Shown here piece by piece: positions 24,530 through 34,850 of a stretch of 64,000 bases of DNA. The DNA lies in NCBI RefSeq assembly GCF_001870675.1, contig NZ_MEHT01000011.1, forward strand, positions 21,668-85,667, written 5' to 3'. The translations under genes and the position numbers were made by a program. Source of the DNA: Roseinatronobacter thiooxidans. Lineage in GTDB: Bacteria; Pseudomonadota; Alphaproteobacteria; Rhodobacterales; Rhodobacteraceae. Position 1 is the first letter of the stretch; every line of letters begins with the position of its first letter. The notes under the pieces are model-generated. The model worked only from the letters and a program-made list of their open reading frames with translations, made no database searches and had not been told where the DNA came from.

Positions 24530-25369
24530 ATGGCATGTGAACAGAAATCAATGGTCCATATTATGAAGCTTGATCCAACAGATTCGGCCATGGGTGGCGC
24601 GCAAAGCGTGGACCGCGCGCTTGCGCTTTTGTCCCTGATCGGGCGGCACTCTGCTTCGGGAATAGCGCTGTCAGGGCTTGTCACAGAATCGGGCTTGAAC
24701 AAGGCCACAGTGCGCAGGCTTGTGCTGGCGCTGATGCGCGCGGGGCTGGTTGAACAGGATGCGGGCACGCGCAACTATCACTTGGGCGAAGACGCGTATT
24801 TGCTGGGCCTGCTGGCGCAGGGCCGCCACGGGCTGTTGTCGCAGGCGATGGAGCAGGTGCAGCGCCTTGCGCGGGACACGGGCGATGCGGCCTTTATCTC
24901 TGTGCGGCGGGGGTTGTATTCGGTCTGTCTGCACCGCGAGGATGGCGGGCACCCGATCCGCACCTATGCCCTAATGCCCGGCGGGCACCATCCGCTGGGG
25001 GTTGGGGCAGGTTCGCTTGCGATGCTCGCGGCCCTGCCCGATGCCGAAGTGGATGCGGTGATTGCCGCCAATCATGCAGAAGTAACGCGCAGCTATCCGC
25101 GTCTGAACCCCGACAGCCTGCGCGCGCAAGTGGCTGAAACGCGCGAGGCGGGAATCGCCCTGAACCCCGGCCTGATTTTCGAGGATTCATGGGGTCTGGG
25201 CGCCGCGCTGCATGGCCCTGACGGGCAGTTGGTGGGGGCTGTTTCCCTTGCCGCTGTGGAAAGCCGCATGAGGATGCCACGCCGCGCGGAACTTGAACAC
25301 AGATTGCGGGAAACCACCCGCGCGATTGCGGCGCGATTGACCCGCACCCAGCAGGAGGACATTCAATGA
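24530..25369 (+). CDS. IclR-family transcriptional regulator
   Basis: Up to 279 residues. The N-terminal winged helix spans about residues 25-85 (VDRALALLSLIGRHSASGIA, then ESGLNKATVRRLVLALMRAG). A C-terminal effector-binding domain follows, with the LMPGGHHPLGVGAGSLAMLA and AGIALNPGLIFEDSWGLGA segments of the family. The start is uncertain: in-frame ATGs at 24530, 24551, 24563 and 24590 all lack a clear ribosome site. It is the first gene of an operon with thiolase, acyl-CoA synthetase and a DUF296 protein (ATGA overlap with the next gene), and divergent from the TRAP operon. It probably responds to the transported acid or its CoA ester. Confidence 0.9.
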   Translation: MACEQKSMVHIMKLDPTDSAMGGAQSVDRALALLSLIGRHSASGIALSGLVTESGLNKATVRRLVLALMRAGLVEQDAGTRNYHLGEDAYLLGLLAQGRHGLLSQAMEQVQRLARDTGDAAFISVRRGLYSVCLHREDGGHPIRTYALMPGGHHPLGVGAGSLAMLAALPDAEVDAVIAANHAEVTRSYPRLNPDSLRAQVAETREAGIALNPGLIFEDSWGLGAALHGPDGQLVGAVSLAAVESRMRMPRRAELEHRLRETTRAIAARLTRTQQEDIQ

Positions 25370-26535
25370 CACAGGCGCAGATCATCGGCTGGGGCCATAC
25401 GGTCTTTGGCAAATCCGACCACCCCGACACCGAAACCCTGATGGCCGAGGCCGTCGCGCAGGCGCTGGAGCATGCGCAGATCGGCGCGGAAGATGTCGAT
25501 GGCATTTTCGCGGGCGTGTTCAACAACGGTTTCTCGAAACAGGATTTTCAGGGCGCACTGGTTGCGATGGGGGATGCACGCTTTGCCCATACCCCTGCCA
25601 CACGGTTCGAGAATGCCTGCGCCACAGGATCGGCGGCATTGCATGGCGCGATGGATTTTATCGAAGCGGGGCGCGGGCGCATCGCGCTTGTCGTGGGGGC
25701 CGAAAAGATGACGGCCACGCCTATTGCCGAAGTTGGCGATATCCTTCTGGGGGCCAGCTACCGCGCTGAGGAAGCGGATGTCGAGGGCGGCTTTGCAGGG
25801 CTGTTCGGGCAGATCGCCCAAGGTTATTTCCAGCGCTATGGCGACCGCTCGGAAGAATTGGCGATGATCGCGGCCAAGAACCACGCCAATGGCATGGCCA
25901 ACCCCTATGCGCATATGCGCAAGGATTTCGGCGTGGCGTTCTGCAACACTGTGTCCGAGAAGAACCCGCGTGTGGCAGGCCCGCTGCGGCGGACTGATTG
26001 CTCGCTTGTGTCGGACGGGGCGGCAGTGCTGGTGCTGGCAGATGCGCAAACGGCAGCATCCATGCCGCGCGCTATCGGGTTTCGGGCGCGGGTGCAGGCC
26101 AATGACATCATGGCGCTGTCGCGCCGCGATGTGCTGGAATTTCGCGGCGCGCGCATGGCCTGGGGTCGCGCGCTGGAACAGGCAGGCGTCACGCTGGACG
26201 ACCTGAGCCTTGTGGAATCGCATGATTGTTTCACCATCGCCGAGATGCTGGAATACGAAGCGATGGGACTGGCCGAGGCAGGGCAGGGCCACCGCGTGAT
26301 CCGCGAAGGTGTCACGCAGAAAACAGGCCGCCTGCCGGTCAACCCCTCCGGCGGGTTGAAAGCCAAGGGCCATCCGATTGGGGCAACGGGCGTGTCGATG
26401 CATGTCATGGCCGCGATGCAATTGACGGGCGAGGCAGGCGAGATGCAGATCGAGGGCGCAAAACTGGCGGGCGTGTTCAATATGGGCGGCGCTGCGGTGG
26501 CCAATTACGTCTCGATCATGGAGCGGGTGAAATGA
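25366..26535 (+). CDS. Thiolase-family acetyl-CoA acyltransferase (SCP-x type)
   Basis: A 389-residue enzyme of the SCP-x/non-decarboxylating thiolase branch. The nucleophilic cysteine is in RFENACATGSAAL. Downstream are VESHDCFTIAEM and the C-terminal NPSGGLKAKGHPIGATG, the histidine motif of this branch. The C-terminal Cys motif of classical thiolases is replaced by GVFNMGGAAVANYVS, as is usual for SCP-x forms. It starts within the iclR stop (ATGA) and its own stop overlaps the acyl-CoA synthetase start, so the genes are translationally coupled. It probably cleaves a 3-oxoacyl-CoA produced from the imported acid. Confidence 0.9.
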   Translation: MTQAQIIGWGHTVFGKSDHPDTETLMAEAVAQALEHAQIGAEDVDGIFAGVFNNGFSKQDFQGALVAMGDARFAHTPATRFENACATGSAALHGAMDFIEAGRGRIALVVGAEKMTATPIAEVGDILLGASYRAEEADVEGGFAGLFGQIAQGYFQRYGDRSEELAMIAAKNHANGMANPYAHMRKDFGVAFCNTVSEKNPRVAGPLRRTDCSLVSDGAAVLVLADAQTAASMPRAIGFRARVQANDIMALSRRDVLEFRGARMAWGRALEQAGVTLDDLSLVESHDCFTIAEMLEYEAMGLAEAGQGHRVIREGVTQKTGRLPVNPSGGLKAKGHPIGATGVSMHVMAAMQLTGEAGEMQIEGAKLAGVFNMGGAAVANYVSIMERVK

Positions 26536-28115
26536 GGGCGGACCTGTCGCAAGGGGTGACCCCCTATTCAACCCGCGTCATGAACCTGTCGCATCTTCTG
26601 TCCGAAAGCGCGCGGCGGCTGGGCGGCGGGGTGGGCTTTGTCTGGGGCGATGCGACATGGAGCTGGGCCGAGATGGAGGCGCGCGCGCGCGCCTTCGCCG
26701 CAGCACTGGCGCAGGACTATGGCATCACCAAGGGCGACCGGGTGCTGGTGCAATCGGCCAATTGCAACCAGATGTTCGAAGCGATGTTCGCCTGCTGGCG
26801 GGTGGGCGCGGTCTGGGTGCCTGCGAATTACCGACTGTCGCCGGATGATCTGGCAGGGCTTGCGCAATCGTCGGGCGCGACGCTGCTGCTATGCGGCGCG
26901 CAGTTCCCTGACCATGCGCGCGCCTGCGCGGCCCATGTCGACGCCACCATTCTGATTGGCCCCGAATATGAGGGGCTTGTGGCGCGCCATCTGGGCGCTG
27001 TCCCCGAACCTGTCCTTGTGCAGCGCGATGATCCGGCGTGGTTCTTCTTCACCTCTGGCACCACCGGAAAGCCCAAGGCGGCGGTGCTGACGCATGGGCA
27101 ACTGGCCTTTGTCGTCACCAACCACCTGTGCGACCTGATGCCCGGCACAGGGCCGGATGATGCCTCTCTCGTGGTGGCGCCGCTGTCGCATGGCGCGGGG
27201 ATTCACCAGTTGGCGCAAGTGGCGCATGGGGTGAAAACCATCCTGCCTGCGGGCGAGAAATTCGACCCCGATCAGGTCTGGGCGATGGTCGCGCGCTGGC
27301 GGGTGACCAACATGTTCACCGTGCCCACCATCGTCAAACTGCTGGTCGAACACCCCAGCGTGGACCAGCACGACCATTCCAGCCTGCGCTATGTCATCTA
27401 TGCCGGCGCGCCCATGTACCGCGCCGACCAGTCCCGCGCACTGGAAAAGCTGGGGCCTGTTCTGGTGCAGTATTTCGGGCTGGGCGAGGTGACAGGCAAT
27501 ATTACCGTGCTGCCGCCTGCGCATCATCATCTGGACGATGCAACTATGCGCATCGGGTCTTGCGGTTTCGCGCGCACGGGCATGCAGGTGCAAATCCAGA
27601 ATGCAGCGGGCGACGAGGTCGGCTTTGGCGAGACGGGCGAGATTGCTGTCATTGGCCCCGCCGTCTTTGCCGGATATTACAACAACGCGCAGGCCAATGA
27701 GAAAAGCTTTCGCAATGGCTGGTTCCTGACGGGCGATCTGGGCCATATGGATGCGCAGGGCTTTGTCTATCTGACAGGGCGCGCGTCAGACATGTATATC
27801 TCGGGCGGATCAAACATCTACCCGCGCGAGATTGAAGAGAAGCTGCTGGAACACCCCGAGGTGTCGGAAGTGGCAGTTTTGGGTGTGCCGGACCCTGTCT
27901 GGGGCGAGGTGGGCATGGCGGTTTGCGTGCCGGTTGCAGGCGCGGAACCCGATGGGGTGTTGGAGTGGCTGGCACCGCGCCTGTCACGCTACAAGATGCC
28001 CCGCTATGTGGTGTTCTGGGACGCGTTGCCCAAATCGGCCTATGGCAAGATCACCAAGAAAATGATCCGCGAGGAGCTGGAAGCGCGCGGCCAGTTGCCG
28101 GGGCAGGGGGGCTAG
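26532..28115 (+). CDS. AMP-forming acyl-CoA synthetase
   Basis: A 527-residue ANL-superfamily enzyme that activates a carboxylic acid with ATP and CoA. The A3 P-loop is FFFTSGTTGKPKAAVLTH. YFGLGEVTGNIT and the A7/A8 hinge region FLTGDLGHMDAQGFVYLTGR are present, as is the catalytic Lys near the C-terminus (PKSAYGKITKKM). The start at 26532 overlaps the thiolase stop as ATGA. A second in-frame ATG lies at 26580; an upstream in-frame extension to 26226 overlaps the thiolase and is not real. In this operon it likely activates the acid imported by the divergent TRAP transporter. The chain type cannot be read from sequence. Confidence 0.92.
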   Translation: MRADLSQGVTPYSTRVMNLSHLLSESARRLGGGVGFVWGDATWSWAEMEARARAFAAALAQDYGITKGDRVLVQSANCNQMFEAMFACWRVGAVWVPANYRLSPDDLAGLAQSSGATLLLCGAQFPDHARACAAHVDATILIGPEYEGLVARHLGAVPEPVLVQRDDPAWFFFTSGTTGKPKAAVLTHGQLAFVVTNHLCDLMPGTGPDDASLVVAPLSHGAGIHQLAQVAHGVKTILPAGEKFDPDQVWAMVARWRVTNMFTVPTIVKLLVEHPSVDQHDHSSLRYVIYAGAPMYRADQSRALEKLGPVLVQYFGLGEVTGNITVLPPAHHHLDDATMRIGSCGFARTGMQVQIQNAAGDEVGFGETGEIAVIGPAVFAGYYNNAQANEKSFRNGWFLTGDLGHMDAQGFVYLTGRASDMYISGGSNIYPREIEEKLLEHPEVSEVAVLGVPDPVWGEVGMAVCVPVAGAEPDGVLEWLAPRLSRYKMPRYVVFWDALPKSAYGKITKKMIREELEARGQLPGQGG

Positions 28116-28123
28116 GGCGCGCC

Positions 28124-28945
28124 ATGCGCAAGATCACCCATCCCGGCCCGCGCGCGCATAGGCGCGCAGATGTCCTGCCCTGTCAGGCCGTGCCCGTTTG
28201 CCTGACGCTGCGCGCAGGGCAAACCCTGACGCGCGCCATCACCGATGGGCTGGCACAGGCGGGGTTCAAAAGCGGGTATCTGCGCCTTGACGGGGCTGTT
28301 TTGTCCCCCATGGGCTATGTCACGCCCGCCCCTGCGCCGGGGGATGGGCATGCCGCGTGGTATAGCCAGACCTGTACACAGCCCTTGGCGCAAATCCGGC
28401 ATGGCGGCGCGCATCTGGGGGTGCGGGAGGGTGCGGCCTTTGTCCATTGCCATGCCCTGTGGCAGGATCAGGCCATGGGCCATGTTCTGTGCGATGACAG
28501 CGTGATTTCGCAAGATGTAAGCGTCAGCGGCTGGGGCTTGCGCGGTGCCGGGCTGGTGGCGCAGCCTGATGCAGAGACGCTGTTCACCCTGTTCCGCCCT
28601 GAAGTTACACGCCCCCCGCCAGCGGCGAATGCCTGTCTGATAACCCTGCGCCCCAATCAGGATATTTGCCGCGCGCTGCTGGATATTGCCCAAGACCATC
28701 AGATCGCGCAGGCCCGTATTGAGGGGATTGGCAGCCTTGTCGGAACTGTGTTTGAGAATGCTGCAAGCCTTGAAAGCTACGCGACAGAGTTGCTGATCAT
28801 TGAAGGTAATCTGCATGGGGGCAAGACGCGGCTGACAGCCGCCTCGGTCGGGTTTGACGGGGCAGGCCAGCAAGGGGTTTTGCGCGCAGGCGAGAATGCA
28901 GTTTGCGTGACCGCCGAATTGCTGATGATCTTTGCCCCTGAGTAG
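28124..28945 (+). CDS. DUF296 (PPC/PCC domain) protein, tandem domains
   Basis: A 273-residue protein starting eight bases after the acyl-CoA synthetase stop. It appears to hold two PPC/DUF296-like modules. The first contains HGGAHLGVREGAAFVHCHAL and ALWQDQAMGHVLCDDS (a histidine-rich pair reminiscent of a metal site). The second contains DICRALLDIAQDHQIAQARI, EGIGSLVGTVFENA and LLIIEGNLHGG. In bacteria such proteins are often stand-alone, with unclear function, and several sit in catabolic operons. The stretch LITLRPNQDICRALLDIA is the clearest family match. It may act as an enzyme or regulator on a CoA- or acid-derived ligand; I cannot say which. Confidence 0.75.
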   Translation: MRKITHPGPRAHRRADVLPCQAVPVCLTLRAGQTLTRAITDGLAQAGFKSGYLRLDGAVLSPMGYVTPAPAPGDGHAAWYSQTCTQPLAQIRHGGAHLGVREGAAFVHCHALWQDQAMGHVLCDDSVISQDVSVSGWGLRGAGLVAQPDAETLFTLFRPEVTRPPPAANACLITLRPNQDICRALLDIAQDHQIAQARIEGIGSLVGTVFENAASLESYATELLIIEGNLHGGKTRLTAASVGFDGAGQQGVLRAGENAVCVTAELLMIFAPE

Positions 28946-29021
28946 GGGTAAGGGCGCAAATATGGGGTGCCGTGGCGCGCGCGGGTCGGGTTCCCAAAGG
29001 CAGCGCATCTGTCTGAAAGCC

Positions 29022-29039
29022 GCCCCCACGCGTGGGGGC
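29022..29039. terminator. Palindromic hairpin between convergent genes
   Basis: GCCCCCACGCGTGGGGGC is a perfect 18-bp palindrome between the stop of the DUF296 gene and that of dxs, which converge. It could serve as a bidirectional terminator, although no long T-run follows. Confidence 0.5.
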
Positions 29040-29068
29040 TGTGCTTGCCTATAGAATACCGATAGCTG

Positions 29069-30985
29069 TCATGCGCGCTTGCCCATCTGCGCCACGCCCA
29101 GAACTTCCAGCACTTTGGCCTCGATATGGGGGGCGTTCATGGCGGCCACGTCATACATGGCGCGCGGGCTGGCCTGATCGATGAAAATATCGGGCAACAC
29201 CATAGAGCGGTATTTCAGCCCGTGATCGAACACACCTTCATCCGCCAGAAGTTGCGCGACATGGCTGCCAAACCCGCCCACGGCACCTTCTTCAATGGTG
29301 ATCAGCGCTTCATGCGTGCGCGCCAGTTCAAGGATCATCTCGCGGTCAAGCGGTTTGGCAAAGCGCGCATCGGCCACGGTTGGGGTGATCCCCTTGGCCC
29401 CCAGTGCTTCGCAGGCTTTCAGCACTTCGCCCAAACGCGTGCCAAAGGACAGGATCGCCACGCGCTTGCCTTGCCGGATCATGCGGCCCTTGCCGATTTC
29501 CAGCGGCACACCTTTGGCGGGCATCTCGACGCCCTCCCCCTCGCCACGCGGAAAGCGAAAGGCGATGGGGCCGTCGTCATGCGCGACTGCCGTGGCGACC
29601 ATATGCACCAGTTCCGCCTCATCCGCGGCGGCCATGACCACAAAGCCCGGCAGATTGGCAAGAAAGGCCACATCATAGCTGCCTGCATGGGTCGCGCCAT
29701 CTGCGCCCACCAGCCCTGCGCGATCGATCGCAAAGCGCACCGGCAGGCGCTGGATGGCCACATCATGCACCACCTGATCATAGCCGCGTTGCAGGAAGGT
29801 CGAATACATCGCGCAAAAGGGTTTCATCCCGCCTGCGGCCAGCCCCGCGCAAAAGGTGACGCCATGCTGTTCGGCAATGGCCACATCGAACATGCGTTTG
29901 GGGAAGTGTTTGGCAAACAGGTCCAGCCCTGTGCCATCGGGCATGGCGGCGGTAACAGCCACGATCTTGTCATCGTTCTGCGCCTGCGCGATCAGGCTTT
30001 CAGCAAAAACCTTGGTATAGCTTGGCGCGTTGGAAGGTGATTTATGCTGCTTGCCGGTGACAAGGTCGAACTTGGCGCGCGCATGGCCCCTGTCGGCGGC
30101 CCCTTCGGCAGGCGCGTAGCCTTTGCCTTTTTGGGTCAGCACATGCACCAGCATCGGTTCATCCGCGCGCTCGCGCAGGGTGCGGAACACCCACAAAAGC
30201 TGGTCCAGATCATGCCCGTCAATGGGGCCAAGATAGTTGAAGCCCAATTCCTCGAACAAGGTGCCGCCGACGGTGACATGCTTGAGCAGGTCTTTCGCGC
30301 GCCGCGCCCCTTCCTGAAACGGGCCGGGCAGCAGCGAGATTGCGCCTTTCATCGCCTGCTTGAGGTCTTGCACAGGTTTGTCGACATAGATGCGCGACAG
30401 GTAGCTGGACATGGCGCCGGTGGGCGGTGCAATCGACATTTCATTGTCATTGAGCACCACAAACATGCGCTTGCCCAGATGGCCCGCATTGTTCAGCGCC
30501 TCGAATGCCATGCCCGCGCTGATAGAGCCGTCACCGATCACGGCAATCGCATCGCCCAGTGCCGGGTCAGGTGCGCCGCCCAATTCGCGCGCCATGGTAA
30601 AGCCCAAGGCGGCCGAGATCGAGGTGGAACTATGAGCCGCGCCAAACGGGTCATAGGGCGATTCTGAGCGTTTGGTGAAACCCGACAGCCCGTCTTGCTG
30701 GCGCAGGGTGCGGATACGGTCGCGCCGCCCTGTCAAAATCTTATGCGGGTAGCATTGGTGCGAGACGTCCCAGATCAGCCGGTCGCGCGGGGTGTCAAAC
30801 ACGGCATGCAATGCAACTGTCAGTTCCACAACACCCAGGCCCGCCCCCAGATGCCCGCCTGTTTCGGACACAGCCGAGATGGTTTCCGCGCGCAATTCAT
30901 CCGCCAGCTGGCGCAGTTCGCGGTCATTAAGCGACTTCAGGTCGGCAGGTGTCTTGACCTTGTCCAGCAGCGGGGTTTGAGTCAT
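29069..30985 (-). CDS. dxs: 1-deoxy-D-xylulose-5-phosphate synthase
   Basis: A 638-residue thiamine-diphosphate enzyme (EC 2.2.1.7), first step of the MEP isoprenoid pathway. The N-terminal region has [16 protein letters not shown] and [18 protein letters not shown]. The thiamine-binding motif is [18 protein letters not shown], followed by [19 protein letters not shown]. The transketolase pyrimidine and C-terminal domains ([34 protein letters not shown]) are complete. The length is standard. It follows ispA by 44 bases on the same strand, in the order deacetylase-xseB-ispA-dxs typical of Rhodobacterales, so it is likely the last gene of that operon. Confidence 0.97.
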   Translation of the reverse strand: MTQTPLLDKVKTPADLKSLNDRELRQLADELRAETISAVSETGGHLGAGLGVVELTVALHAVFDTPRDRLIWDVSHQCYPHKILTGRRDRIRTLRQQDGLSGFTKRSESPYDPFGAAHSSTSISAALGFTMARELGGAPDPALGDAIAVIGDGSISAGMAFEALNNAGHLGKRMFVVLNDNEMSIAPPTGAMSSYLSRIYVDKPVQDLKQAMKGAISLLPGPFQEGARRAKDLLKHVTVGGTLFEELGFNYLGPIDGHDLDQLLWVFRTLRERADEPMLVHVLTQKGKGYAPAEGAADRGHARAKFDLVTGKQHKSPSNAPSYTKVFAESLIAQAQNDDKIVAVTAAMPDGTGLDLFAKHFPKRMFDVAIAEQHGVTFCAGLAAGGMKPFCAMYSTFLQRGYDQVVHDVAIQRLPVRFAIDRAGLVGADGATHAGSYDVAFLANLPGFVVMAAADEAELVHMVATAVAHDDGPIAFRFPRGEGEGVEMPAKGVPLEIGKGRMIRQGKRVAILSFGTRLGEVLKACEALGAKGITPTVADARFAKPLDREMILELARTHEALITIEEGAVGGFGSHVAQLLADEGVFDHGLKYRSMVLPDIFIDQASPRAMYDVAAMNAPHIEAKVLEVLGVAQMGKRA

Positions 30986-31029
30986 GCCTTCACCTATTCA
31001 TCCACCATATGGCGCAACGCCCGCGCCTG

Positions 31030-31905
31030 TCAGTTGCTGCGGGCGATAACGAATTGCGCAGCCTCGCGCAACTGTTGTGCGTCATTGCCATAGACCTGCA
31101 ACGCCTCTTGTGCTTCGGCAATCAGGTCGCGGGCGCGGGCTTTCGCACCATCAAGGCCAAGCAATGACACAAAGGTTGCCTTGCCTGCGGCCTCATCCTT
31201 GTGCAGGCGCTTTCCTGCCAGTGCCGCATCGCCTTCAACATCGAGGATGTCATCGGCGATCTGGAACGCAAGCCCCAGCGCGCGGGCATAGGCGGCCAGA
31301 TGGGTGGGGTCAGCCCCCACCATCCGCGCGCCCGCGCAGGCCGACCATTCGATCAGCGCGCCGGTTTTGCCCGCTTGCAGCGCTGTGATTTCGTCCAGTG
31401 ACAGGGGCGTGGCGGCAGTTTCGGCGGCGATGTCCAGCGCTTGACCCAGCACCATGCCAGCACCCCCCGCCGCATGCGCCAGCGAGGCGATCAGCGCCAG
31501 CCGCGCCTGCGGCATAGGCGCGGCATCGTCACGCGCCAGCAAGCCAAAGGCCAGGGTTTGCAGCGCATCGCCCACAAGAATGGCGGTCGCTTCGTCCCAT
31601 TTCACATGCACTGTCGGCTGGCCACGGCGCAGATCGTCGTCATCCATCGCGGGCAGGTCGTCATGCACCAGCGAATAGGCGTGAATTGCCTCTATCGCAC
31701 TTGCGGCCTGCACTGCCATCTCGGGCGCGATTCCATGCAGGCGGGCGGATTCGAGCACCAGAAACCCGCGCAGTTTCTTGCCGCCGCGCGCGGCATAGGC
31801 CATGGCTGCCCGTACCGGAGTGTCGGGCAGAGCAGCGATTTCGGCTTGCAGCCGCGCTTCGGTCAGACCTGCTGCCACCTTTAGCGCCGTGGCGAAACCG
31901 CTCAT
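31030..31905 (-). CDS. ispA: Polyprenyl (farnesyl/geranylgeranyl) diphosphate synthase
   Basis: A 291-residue trans-isoprenyl diphosphate synthase. The first aspartate-rich motif is [14 protein letters not shown] and the second is [11 protein letters not shown]. The isopentenyl-diphosphate-binding [13 protein letters not shown] is present near the N-terminus. It builds the C15 (possibly C20) precursor for quinones, undecaprenyl phosphate and carotenoids. The two-residue insert in the first motif ([10 protein letters not shown]) is the farnesyl-type signature. Its start overlaps the xseB stop by four bases, and dxs follows 44 bases downstream. Confidence 0.93.
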   Translation of the reverse strand: MSGFATALKVAAGLTEARLQAEIAALPDTPVRAAMAYAARGGKKLRGFLVLESARLHGIAPEMAVQAASAIEAIHAYSLVHDDLPAMDDDDLRRGQPTVHVKWDEATAILVGDALQTLAFGLLARDDAAPMPQARLALIASLAHAAGGAGMVLGQALDIAAETAATPLSLDEITALQAGKTGALIEWSACAGARMVGADPTHLAAYARALGLAFQIADDILDVEGDAALAGKRLHKDEAAGKATFVSLLGLDGAKARARDLIAEAQEALQVYGNDAQQLREAAQFVIARSN

Positions 31906-32141
31906 GCCGAGAATGGCTCCGTGCCCTTGGGGGTGCCGTCTTCGGACAGGCGGATCGCCTCGACCCGCATCTGGGCTTCATTCAGGCGGGTTTCGCAGTG
32001 CTTCTTCAGCTCTGCCCCGCGTTCATACAATGTGATCGACTGGTCCAGCGGCACATCACCGCGTTCCAGACGGGTGACAATCTCTTCCAGCCCGCGCAGG
32101 GCGTCTTCAAAGCTCATCTCGGTTACAGGTTTGTCGCTCAT
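31902..32141 (-). CDS. xseB: Exodeoxyribonuclease VII small subunit
   Basis: A 79-residue protein with the XseB signature: [20 protein letters not shown], then [20 protein letters not shown] and [14 protein letters not shown]. It forms exonuclease VII with XseA, degrading single-stranded DNA in the cytoplasm. It is the second gene of the deacetylase-xseB-ispA-dxs cluster, with four-base overlaps on both sides. The length is normal for the family. Confidence 0.95.
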   Translation of the reverse strand: MSDKPVTEMSFEDALRGLEEIVTRLERGDVPLDQSITLYERGAELKKHCETRLNEAQMRVEAIRLSEDGTPKGTEPFSA

Positions 32142-33073
32142 GCGCCCTTCTCCATCAAGACACGGATATGCGCCGCGACACTGCGGCTGAGTGCCTCCAG
32201 ATCATATCCCCCTTCCAGCACCGAAACCAACCGCCCCGAACAATGGCGCACGGCAATGTCGCACAGCGCGCCGGTGACCCATGCGAAATCATCTTCCAGC
32301 AGGTCAAGCTGGGCCAGCGGGTCGTCACGATGGGCATCGAATCCGGCGGAGACCAGCACCAGTTCCGGCGCAAAGCGGTCCAGTTGCGGCAGGACCATAT
32401 CTTCGTAAATCTGGCGGAACTTTGCCCCGTCCGTTCCGGGGGGCAGGGGGATGTTCATGACATTGCCAAAAGCGCCACGTTCATCGGTCTTGCCGGTGCC
32501 GGGCCAAAGCGGCATCTGGTGGCTGGACACGAAAAAGGCGCGCTGCTCGTCCCACAAAAGGTCTTGCGTGCCATTGCCATGATGCACATCGAAATCGACA
32601 ACCGCGACACGCTGCAAACCGTGGTGTTCCAGTGCGTGGCGTGCGGCAATCGCAACCGTGCCGAACAGGCAAAAGCCCATGGGTGTTGCGCGTTCGGCAT
32701 GGTGGCCGGGGGGGCGCATGCCCACAAAGGCGTTTTGTGCCCTGTCCTGCATGACCAGATCAACCGCATGACATGCCCCGCCAACACCGCGCAGCGCCGC
32801 ATTCAGCGACCCGTGCGAGACATGCGTATCGGCGTCCAGTTGGTAGATGCCCGCCGCCGGAATGGCCTGGCGAATGCGGGTCACATACTGTTCGGGGTGG
32901 CACAGCAAAAGCTGCGCGTCATGTGCCAAGGGCGCATCCAGCCGCATCAGCCCTGCAAATTCCGGTGTGTCCAATGCCGCATGGATCGCCGTGATCCGGG
33001 CGATCTGCTCGGGGTGACCGGCGGGGGTTTCATGCGCAAGGGCGTCGGGGTGTGTGAGGTAAGCTGTCGTCAT
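32138..33073 (-). CDS. Histone deacetylase-family (acetoin utilisation-type) hydrolase
   Basis: A 311-residue class II-like deacetylase of the AcuC/APAH/HDAC fold. Active-site elements are present: [19 protein letters not shown] (tandem catalytic His), [16 protein letters not shown] (metal-binding D-x-H), [12 protein letters not shown], and [14 protein letters not shown] (second metal Asp). It hydrolyses N-acetylated small molecules or proteins; the natural substrate is unknown. Its stop overlaps the xseB start by four bases. Conservation of this gene beside xseB and ispA is a Rhodobacterales pattern. It is divergent from amn. Confidence 0.92.
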   Translation of the reverse strand: MTTAYLTHPDALAHETPAGHPEQIARITAIHAALDTPEFAGLMRLDAPLAHDAQLLLCHPEQYVTRIRQAIPAAGIYQLDADTHVSHGSLNAALRGVGGACHAVDLVMQDRAQNAFVGMRPPGHHAERATPMGFCLFGTVAIAARHALEHHGLQRVAVVDFDVHHGNGTQDLLWDEQRAFFVSSHQMPLWPGTGKTDERGAFGNVMNIPLPPGTDGAKFRQIYEDMVLPQLDRFAPELVLVSAGFDAHRDDPLAQLDLLEDDFAWVTGALCDIAVRHCSGRLVSVLEGGYDLEALSRSVAAHIRVLMEKGA

Positions 33074-33205
33074 GGCGCGAAGCTAATCTATTGGTCAGGG
33101 CGGGGGAAGAGCGATTCTTTGGGTTCGGGTGCTTGTCGGCGCTGCGCGGGGGTGTCAGTGTCGGCGCAGGGCTTTGGTGCCAAAGACGATAAGGAAAAAT
33201 TGCAT

Positions 33206-34687
33206 ATGACGCCGAATAAAACATTATCTATCCTGACCCCGCCTTCGCCCGAACATCGCTTGCTGAGCGATCCCGACATGGCCGTGGCCTGTCTGGAAGA
33301 GATGTATGCGACATCTACAAAATTTCTGGTCGATGCGTTCAACGCTGTGGTCAGCGGCGAGAACACCTCGGCGCGGTATCGGGCGTTTTACCCTGAAATC
33401 CGCTTTGTCACCTCGCGCTATGATCAGGTCGATTCGCGGCTGAGTTTCGGGCATGTCTCGGAGCCGGGCAGCTATGCGTCGAGTGTGACGCGCCCTGACC
33501 TGTTCCGCCATTACCTGCGCCAGCAAATCTCGTTGCTGATGCAGAACCATAATGTGCCGGTCAGCATTGGCCCCTCGACCACGCCTATTCCGCTGCATTT
33601 CGCCATGGCAGGGCGCGGCGATGTCAGCTTGCCGGAAAATGGCGAACTGACCTTGTCTTTGCGCGATTTGTTCGATGTGCCCGATCTGGCCACCACGAAT
33701 GATGACATTGTCAACGGCGACCGCGCCCGCAACGAGGATGGATCGCTGCCGCTGTCGCTGTTCACCGCGCAGCGTATCGACTACTCACTGGCGCGGCTGG
33801 CCCATTACACCGCCACCGACCCCGAGCATTTCCAGAACCACATCCTGTTTACCAACTACCAGTTTTATGTGGACGAGTTCGAGGCTTTCGCCCGCGAACA
33901 GTTGCGCGACCCCGATAGCGGCTACACCGCCTTTGTTGCGCCGGGCAATTTCAAACTGACGGACCCGGATGGCGAGATTGCGCCGCTGCCGCGCCTGCCG
34001 CAAATGCCGACCTATCACCTGAAGCGTGCGCGCGGCGCGGGGATCACGCTGGTCAATATCGGGGTTGGCCCCTCGAATGCGAAAACCGCCACTGACCACA
34101 TTGCCGTTTTGCGCCCGCATGCGTGGCTGATGGTGGGCCATTGCGCGGGGCTGCGCAACAGTCAGGCGTTGGGCGATTTCGTGCTGGCCCATGCGTATTT
34201 GCGCGAAGACAATGTGCTGGATGCGGATCTGCCTGTCTGGGTGCCCATCCCTGCCCTGGCTGAAATCCAGATTGCCTTGCAAGATGCGGTGGCGCAGGTC
34301 ACCCAGCTGGAAGGGTATGCGCTGAAACAGATCATGCGCACCGGCACGGTGGCCACAATCGACAACCGCAATTGGGAATTGCGCGACCAGTCCGGCCCTG
34401 TGCAGCGCCTAAGCCAGTCGCGCGCGATTGCGCTGGATATGGAAAGCGCGACCATCGCCGCCAACGGGTTCCGGTTCCGCGTGCCCTACGGCACTTTGCT
34501 ATGCGTGTCCGACAAGCCCTTGCATGGCGAATTGAAGCTGCCCGGCATGGCGTCGTCTTTCTACAAGACCCAAGTGGCGCGCCATTTGCAAATCGGGATT
34601 CGCGCCATGGAACTGCTGCGCGACATGCCGCTAGAGAAAATTCACAGCCGAAAATTGCGCTCTTTTAGCGAGACGGCGTTTCTGTAG
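33206..34687 (+). CDS. amn: AMP nucleosidase
   Basis: A 493-residue enzyme (EC 3.2.2.4) hydrolysing AMP to adenine and ribose 5-phosphate. It has the Amn-specific N-terminal domain (YPEIRFVTSRYDQVDSRLS, ISLLMQNHNVPVSIGPS) and a C-terminal phosphorylase-fold domain (LKRARGAGITLVNIGVGPSN, MVGHCAGLRNSQALGDFVLA, ALDMESATIAANGFRFRVPY with the catalytic-site ME pair). The start at 33206 has AAGGAAAAA upstream. A much longer in-frame ORF to 32168 overlaps the divergent deacetylase gene and is rejected. It balances adenylate pools. Confidence 0.95.
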   Translation: MTPNKTLSILTPPSPEHRLLSDPDMAVACLEEMYATSTKFLVDAFNAVVSGENTSARYRAFYPEIRFVTSRYDQVDSRLSFGHVSEPGSYASSVTRPDLFRHYLRQQISLLMQNHNVPVSIGPSTTPIPLHFAMAGRGDVSLPENGELTLSLRDLFDVPDLATTNDDIVNGDRARNEDGSLPLSLFTAQRIDYSLARLAHYTATDPEHFQNHILFTNYQFYVDEFEAFAREQLRDPDSGYTAFVAPGNFKLTDPDGEIAPLPRLPQMPTYHLKRARGAGITLVNIGVGPSNAKTATDHIAVLRPHAWLMVGHCAGLRNSQALGDFVLAHAYLREDNVLDADLPVWVPIPALAEIQIALQDAVAQVTQLEGYALKQIMRTGTVATIDNRNWELRDQSGPVQRLSQSRAIALDMESATIAANGFRFRVPYGTLLCVSDKPLHGELKLPGMASSFYKTQVARHLQIGIRAMELLRDMPLEKIHSRKLRSFSETAFL

Positions 34688-34850
34688 GGCGGGTTTTATG
34701 CCCTTTTGGGTGGAAAAGCTGGTTTTTCTGCGGTTGGGGTGATTGCCAGTCCCTGAAATCTCGGGCTAGATGCGCCCTGCAATGCAACGCATCGTTGAGC
34801 GGCGCCAAGGCGTCGCTTTCAGTAATATGACACATCTTAAGGAGTTCAAG

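Noticed and set aside
32168..33205. In-frame upstream extension of the AMP nucleosidase gene
   Set aside because: It overlaps the divergent deacetylase gene on the other strand, has atypical composition, and the start at 33206 gives the family's usual length.
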